A stretch of 64,000 bases of DNA from Lunularia cruciata. Its lineage: Eukaryota > Streptophyta > Marchantiopsida > Lunulariales > Lunulariaceae. Made by a program: the position numbers and the translations under genes. This document shows, one piece after another, positions 57,820 to 64,000 of this stretch. The notes beneath the pieces were generated by a model, which worked only from the letters and a program-made list of their open reading frames with translations, did no database searches and had not been told where the DNA came from. Position 1 is the first letter of the stretch. Each line of letters opens with the position of its first letter. The stretch covers positions 37,326,501-37,390,500 of the forward strand of contig OX419761.1 in NCBI GenBank assembly GCA_948567375.1. Direction: 5' to 3'.

Positions 57820-58495
57820 TGTGAGCTGGCCTGTCTCTCACTGAGGATGAACCTCTTATGGCTATTATGGTAGCACACCATGGACTAAGAAGGCGAGGAA
57901 CCCCAACTCCATCATACTCCTCCAAGACCTAAGACATTGCTCACTAGAGAACTCAATTAGAGAGAGATAGTTGCAAATGAAAGGATGATGAGTACCTCTT
58001 CACCCCTTGTTTATATACTTATGAAATAGTTGTGCACCAAAGTTATTAATTACCGTAGTAACTCAAGTTACTAGACTAAAAGTCAAGTAAAGTCAAAAAG
58101 TAAAAAAGAATATCCATTTACATGGGCATATTCCAGTATCATGTGATGTTATCTTGACCCAAACACTAAGTCAAGGATTCCTTCACATGCGCTATTGTTG
58201 GACTATAGAAGAATCCAAAACAAAAAGGCTTGTGGGCCTAGAGTTCTCAACTTTTTCCTCAAAGCTAAACACCTAGGAATAATACCAAGTCAACACACTA
58301 GAATCCAAAATAGTGGTGCTCATCTTTTCCTCTTCCTCTAAAGTAAGGTCCCCTCTATCTTAGCTATGACTAACTCTAGCTAATCATGCCTAATGTAGAA
58401 CCATCCTTTATCTTCATATAAATAATATCTCTCAAGTACTTTTAATACCAAGCTAAATATCACAATACCACACACATGCACAAATGGGTGTTACA
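57820..58495 (-). repeat. LTR of family T, minus strand, inserted in the T-type element
   Basis: Minus strand reads TGTAACACCCATTTGTGCATG from 58495 to CTCACA at 57820. It is close to the solo LTR at 1349-2040, much closer than to the two LTRs of its host element, so it is a later insertion of a T subfamily. No clear target-site duplication (flanks ATATC and GATCA on the plus strand). Confidence 0.82.
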
Positions 58496-58968
58496 GATCA
58501 TCTCTATTTCATTTGGTATTAAATTGAGTATACTTTAAATATTTATTTTGATCTTTCTTGCCTTCTAAAGCATTGATAAGACATTAAATAAGGTCAAAAG
58601 AAGGTGATGCAAGAAAGTCAAGGAAGAATCAGCTCAAGGAATTGGAGGAAGCAAGAGAAATTACTTTGTTGGTGTAAAGCAAGGCCAAAGGGAGCAAAAA
58701 GAGAGCTATGGCAAGAGATAAGGCAAGAGAAAGGTAAGGCTAACATTCAAAGTGATTGGATAAAGTGTTTGATGTAATTCAATTCAAAAGGGTGCAAAAG
58801 AAGCTTTTACCTTGTACTTGGAATTTTTGTAATATAGAAGATGCATTTTAATTGCACCTATGATCTCAAGGAGTTGGGAGGAAGAGATTTTGATAGGATC
58901 AACCATAAAAATTGAAATTTTTCCATAGAAGGTAAAGGGACTTTTATTTTGAGAACAAAGTCAAGTCT

Positions 58969-58983
58969 TAATATGGGGGTGGA
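58969..58983 (+). other. Polypurine tract of the T-type element
   Basis: AATATGGGGGTGGA immediately upstream of the TGTAACATCC start of the LTR at 58984. The preceding context (GAGAACAAAGTCAAG) is like the 3' end of many plant gypsy elements. Confidence 0.65.
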
Positions 58984-59655
58984 TGTAACATCCAATGGTG
59001 CATGTATGTTGTATTGAGGTAGTTAAAATTTATTATGTCTCTAGAATTTAACCAAACTTCAAAACTTAGTATAGTTAGCTAGAGTAAGTCATAGCCAAGA
59101 TAGAAGTAGTACTTTCTTAGAAGAGTTCAACACTCAATTGGATTTTAGTGTATTCTTAGATATTTGACTTGGAGAAAAGAGTTCATAATTTTTAAGCAAG
59201 CCCTTTTGTTATAGATTTCCATATAGTGCAAATATAGCACATGTGAAGGAATCCTTGAACAAGTTAATAATTCAAGATAAGATTACATGCTTATTGGGAT
59301 TATTTTTGTGAGTTTTGAAATTATCTAAATTTTGACTTAAGGGGAGATTCTGCCTAGTAATTTTGGTGATTTTAGTAATTGTAATGAAATAATTTTGGAG
59401 CGGAAGAATTTGACAGGTAATAAATAAGAAATGAGGAGGTTTTCATTATGCTATTAGGTGAAACTATTTATCTCTCATCAAATTCTTTAATGCGCAATGC
59501 CTTGAGTCTTAGAGATATCTAGAAGTTTCAGTTTGAGCTGAGTGTTATGGAGTTTGGCTCTCCCTCTTTTTAGTCCATAGTGTGTTACCTTACAAATTTT
59601 CATCTTTAGGCATTAGAGGTTCATCTTGATTTAGAGATAAGCAAAGCATCTCACA
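58984..59655 (+). repeat. T-family 3' LTR
   Basis: About 672 bp from TGTAACATCC to CATCTCACA. Homologous to all other T LTRs but strongly diverged, in keeping with an old element. Confidence 0.78.
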
Positions 59656-62141
59656 TCACCACAATAATAATTATACTCTAGAATTTGTATTTATTTATGT
59701 ATTTGTAGTGATCCGCATCTTTGTGGTAAAACATTGCAAGTATATTTAGTTATCACAATGTGAAAATTGATGATAGATAATGTTTTTGCAAATTCGGAAT
59801 CATGGTTGAGAATGAAATTTAGTGGAAATTTGGCTCCATTGTCTTTGCAACTTGGAGATAAGAATGATAGTATGTAATATTGTTCATAGGTTTAGGAAAA
59901 ATCCCTCTTATTTAATAATTTCATTTTCATCACCCATTTGAATATTCTATTTACTTTAAATAATTTTTTATTTTTATAAATTATTTATAAATTTAAATGC
60001 TGTATTAATTTAAATATTTATGCAATTATAAACATATTTATTGTAGGCTAAGTTTTTCAATATTGATGTCCAGACTTCTAATCTAAAGTTTCTAAAATCC
60101 TAGAGATTAAAACCTAGACATTTTATGTTTGGTTTTTCGACATTCGAAAGTTTATTTTTAGACACAGCAGAATGAATCACTCTGATTTGTGACCAGAATT
60201 ACTTTCTTATCTCCAGTAATCAGATCTTGCCAGTAGGTTGTGAGTAAACTTAACGAGTTATGCGCGGTCGCTCAAGTTCACTCTGAACGTTCAGCACATC
60301 ATTTTCAACAGTCTTTGATGCCGGACCGCGTTGAAATCATAAAGACAGATGGGTAGTGTAACCTAGATTCGGTCACTTTGCTTCGTTTACTGATGTCCAA
60401 GTGTGTAGATTGATCGTTTAGAAGGTCAGGAACTCTGGGAGCGAACTCCTGAACCTTTGAACCAGAAAAAAGAGTAATTGACTTGTTAAGTGCAGGTATT
60501 ATTTCAGCCTTAAGTGCTTGTTTGGAAGTTGATGTGAAGAATCCACAAGGACTATAGAAGACACTATTGGGGAACTTCGACAGCCGATTCCATGGATACT
60601 GTATTAAGAGGTATAGATGTGGTAAGGAGTATCTTATCATGTATACTCATCCACATCTACCATCCTTCAGCATCTCTGCTTCTCCTAAAGAAGCCTCCTA
60701 TTTCAGAAAACTATCACTGTGAAATTGGTGTGTTTATGGGACGTGCCTTGATTCCATACTTTACAGCCGCTAGAATAAACAAGCATTCATCAAGATCCAT
60801 AATATATGCATCTCTGCAGGATCCACACCTCAAAAGCCTAAAAGTTCGAACACCGTAGTGAGCTAAACATGTGCCAAAGCTGGAATGGAGTGGAAAAGAA
60901 AGAAATAACAAACCTTAGATATTATTCATCCATACAAAGTAAACGGTGCATGTAATCGATTTAGATCCAAATGGATGTACTAAACTGTTTTCTTGATCAA
61001 ATTCGATTCATATTCGAGCTTTCGCACCTTGAGATATAATAATATTTAGACATTTTCGAGATTACTGTATACAAATATGTCGATATGCTATGACAGTTAT
61101 ATGCTCTAAGCTACAGAATTTCTACAGTCCGTGACAAATAATCATGAATAAAATATGGAGACAATATAGAATTCGAATCTCCAGGCGGGACAATTAATAA
61201 CGTACTCACATTTCTCCCATGATCACACTTTCTATTTTCTACCATACCTCTACCATACTAATATCCAGTTTGTCAACTAACCTATCTCCGTCCGGAATGA
61301 TCTGACATGCCACTTCTTGAATCATTTGATCCTTGCACTTGATCCTTGAAAAGATCTAGAGGCGAAGAGGCAAACTCCACAATTGCCTGTAGAAGCTTTG
61401 CAAGGGGTAGGTTCTTACAATTGGTGGAAAAAACATTAGTTAGATTTTTATTGTATGTTAAAGTTTCTTCTATAAGATGATGCTTATGAACGTGGCCTAA
61501 CTTCAGACAAATTAGAATGTGGAGGACACGTTAACACATAGGTTTGGAAATGACGTGAGGTACTATTGATATTCCAACCTACCGCGTCAAATGGAAACTA
61601 AGAGTCAAGGTAGAAAATGTCCAACATAATAACCTTATGTCTTTTTAAATGTTGTGGAATCAATCATGCGTAGCTAAGAATGCTAAAGTGCAGGAGACGT
61701 TACAAAAATATCTCCATCCTGGAATTGTGGAGTCAGGTGGACTTTTCAACTCAAATATAATTTCTGGTACATGATCAGAGAATCGATTGCAATACCTCTA
61801 GCAGTGTATCAATTTAAAGTCTATCCATCTCTATTGTTGCATTACATCGGATAAACTGTAGATATAATTTAAAGCTCTAAAATAAATTCATATTAATAAT
61901 CGAAATTAGATGTTGATAACGGGATTGGCTACGTAGCAAGCGTTTCAATTGATGTAACGGTTTCTAATAAAAATCCACATATATTCCATTCATATTTGAG
62001 AACTCCTTAAAAGTCTTCTTCCAAGTATCAGCTTTTTATCCCAAACATGCCAAAAATCATTCCAAATTTGAACTTTCTGAAGTCTTAAATGTACACGCTC
62101 CTCAATTTTCGTTATTTGGGTACATATAGATATATATAGAT

Positions 62142-62143
<2 letters not shown>
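59656..62143. other. Unassigned sequence, partly CG-retaining
   Basis: 59656-60050 is AT-rich. 60150-60900 is more complex and retains CG dinucleotides, with open frames of 111 codons (60305-60640 minus) and 88 codons (60592-60858 plus). Neither matches a family I recognise. No LTRs or pol motifs. It could be single-copy sequence near a gene. Confidence 0.4.

Positions 62144-62213
<70 letters not shown>
62144..62213. repeat. (TA)n microsatellite
   Basis: Uninterrupted TA dinucleotide run of about 35 units, preceded by GATATATAGATA variants from 62127. Confidence 0.95.
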
Positions 62214-62217
<4 letters not shown>

Positions 62218-62440
62218 CTGTTTATCTACCCATCAATAGGAGAAAATTACTCTATTAGGTGCTTCTTAATTAATTTTCGATCCTTTCTTTTTACTCATTT
62301 GCTTATTTATACTATAGAATGAGTAATATTTAGAAAATTTAACTTTATTCATAAATTTTATTCAACAATTTTTAAATCTTCATCATATAGGGTGCTTATG
62401 GTACATTGTATGCAGTACCCATTATATCCAATTTTTTTAT

Positions 62441-62793
62441 AGGGAAATGTTAAATAGACATACAAATTTCCTAAAATAACATAGACTAATTATATATTAA
62501 TTATTGGTTCAATTGGCTTCGTGCACATGTTGCGCGGTTTTGTCCTGTCTATTTCTATTGTCAAAGACTCCACTTGTTTACATGTGCCCTTTAGTCGGAT
62601 TGATTTCAAATGCTCGATGCTAAATAGTTTGAAATCAATCCCACTACAGGACTGATAAACAAGTGCGATCTTTGTCACAGACAAACAGGAGACAACCACA
62701 CAACATGTTCACAGGACCAAGTCAACAAATACTTAATTTGATTATTCCTATATGTTATTTTAGGAAATTTGTAAGTTTATTTAACATTTTCCT
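62441..62793. mobile_element. Foldback element (MITE-like), 353 bp
   Basis: Almost the whole element is an inverted repeat: left arm 62441-62610, loop TGCTCGATGCTAAATAG (62611-62627), right arm 62628-62793. The outer 43 bp of the arms match with three differences (GAAATGTTAAATAGAC against AAAATGTTAAATAAAC), and the inner 13 bp (GATTGATTTCAAA) match exactly. There is no coding capacity. I could not fix a target-site duplication, so the superfamily is open. Confidence 0.82.
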
Positions 62794-64000
62794 TTTAGTT
62801 AAGAGTTGTTAAAGTGAAGTTTAGATAAACTAGTCTAAGACAAGATTTTGATCCATCTAGCACTAGTGGAAGCAGGAACTAAAGAAGCTAAAGTCAGAGT
62901 GTTGAAAGAGGCGTTTAGATCTCTATATGATATAAAAATGAGAACTAAGAGACCAAGTTAAAACTTGAACGTTTAAGGTTAAAGGTTAGTTGCACCAACT
63001 GATTTGAACACAGCAAAATTATTTAGACATGGACTTTGTCCTCAGAAAATGTGAATTGACTTAATGCCATATACGCTGACTTGACTAAGTAATGATTAAG
63101 AAAATAATATGAAAATTTAACTTTATGAATCAAACTACGACTCACTCACTATGGTTTATTGTGTGAGAGGGAGTCTCAGATCGGGCGTTCTCTTGGTCTT
63201 GTCAGTTTATTGAATCTTGGTCCTCACATATGTCAACAGAATCTCTCACCAAAAGGCGATCTCAAACTCCTTAGAAGTTTAGTCCGTTCCCGGTTGAGTT
63301 TAGCCCACCAATATATACGTAAATCAGCTAAAGAGTAAATAACTCTAGGGGTTTTGACACATCCGACAAATTGAAACACAAATAATACCCGGAGTCTAGT
63401 CTAACTCTGGTGAATAGAAAACCCCTAGTTGCGAGTTGTAACAAAAGCTTACAAGTACTAGGCCAAGTACTCGTAAAGTACTGTACTACACTATATCAAA
63501 TCAATGTGAACTTTGTGGAGTAATTTACGGGACGAATACTTCTACATGACCTTGCACTCTGATACCCTCAGTTCTCCCATCGCGTTTGCCAGCAGCAGTG
63601 GTATCAAATGAAACCCTTTTAAAGTCTGTCACATTTTCCTATGCCAATTGTCTCCTCTCCTCCAGTAATAGTTAGTTTAAATGTCACCTCCGAGTCACAC
63701 TCGTACGTAAAGGTCAATGTAGCAATTTTTATTTACGTATAGAGATATTAATATTGAGAATATTATACCAGCCGCAGAAAGCAGGAGTGCGTACCTTTAT
63801 ATGCAGGTGGCCTAGATGTTCCAAGAAGTGGCATCTGATTCATGAGGAGGTCGAGGAGATGGGGTCCTGGATCCTGGTAGGTTGAAACGAATTTGCATGG
63901 GGAAGAGAAATTCCATGGTTAGAAGATCTGTCACAGGCTTTACCTTCCAGAAGTGTGAAGCAGACAGCAGTCATACGACATTCAGGATCTTTCAGTGCTC
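62794..64000. other. Unassigned right end of the window
   Basis: No gene confirmed. On the minus strand, 63910 down to about 63793 is open for about 38 codons and ends in AAAG followed by GTACGC, a possible exon with a 5' splice site; this is weak. The rest shows no repeats of the families above. Confidence 0.35.

Larger units (their letters stand above)
44645..59655 (+). mobile_element. Old Ty3/gypsy element (non-chromovirus) with T-type LTRs, hosting insertions
   Basis: T-family LTRs lie at about 44645-45362 and 58984-59655, the second directly after a polypurine tract. Between them, after removing the nested CHR1 copy (46153-51777) and the reverse T LTR (57820-58495), are RT remnants at about 55141-55290 and integrase remnants at 57028-57750, giving an element of about 8.7 kb. 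The integrase and RT motifs resemble the Athila/Tat side of gypsy rather than chromoviruses, and no chromodomain is seen. It is very decayed. The left LTR start is approximate and no target-site duplication was found. Confidence 0.7.

Noticed and set aside
57815-58500. Target-site duplication around the reverse T LTR
   Set aside because: Flanks ATATC and GATCA do not match at the LTR borders.
63793-63910. Minus-strand exon with a splice donor at the window end
   Set aside because: About 38 open codons and one GT site are not enough to call a gene; noted only as a possibility.

Overview
This window is plant nuclear DNA from a large, repeat-rich genome. It is AT-rich and consists almost entirely of LTR retrotransposons in several states of decay, many nested in one another. 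I see no intact host gene and no rRNA, tRNA or CRISPR array. The density of old, stop-ridden elements would suit a gymnosperm, but that is inference; the sequence itself supports only 'seed plant'.

Layout. (1) 1-2494: a minus-strand fragment of a chromovirus family, called here CHR1, whose LTR is split by a solo LTR (1349-2040) of a second family, called here T. (2) 2961-15287: an old Ty3/gypsy chromovirus with 740-bp LTRs. Its 3' LTR is split at 9079 by a young, nearly complete CHR1 copy (9079-14720) with a perfect CTAGA target-site duplication. (3) 15288-22212: unassigned sequence, another T LTR (18021-18719), and a more complex stretch with coding-like fragments. (4) 22213-26949: a defective Ty1/copia element with 88-bp repeats over its primer-binding site, a duplicated protease motif and no integrase core. 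(5) 26950-44644: degenerate sequence with a truncated CHR1 copy (37756-38716), a gypsy RT fragment (about 39069-39320) and tandem duplications. (6) about 44645-59655: an old gypsy element of the non-chromovirus kind carrying T-type LTRs. It contains a decayed CHR1 copy (46153-51772, GGTTA duplication) and a reverse-oriented T LTR. (7) 59656-64000: mostly unassigned, with a (TA)n tract and a 353-bp foldback element.

The best material is in CHR1. The LTRs carry arrays of GAAnnTTC heat-shock-element motifs just upstream of the TATA box. Gag and Pol lie in different frames, joined by what looks like a complete -1 ribosomal frameshift signal (slippery heptamer, 6-nt spacer, 10-bp stem) present in phase in two copies. 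The young copy has no coding indels that I can see. Its lesions are four premature stops and an Asp-to-Asn change at the integrase active site, all explicable as C-to-T changes at CG or CHG sites, the footprint of cytosine methylation. The copia element appears to use an initiator-tRNA-Met anticodon-arm (half-tRNA) primer site.
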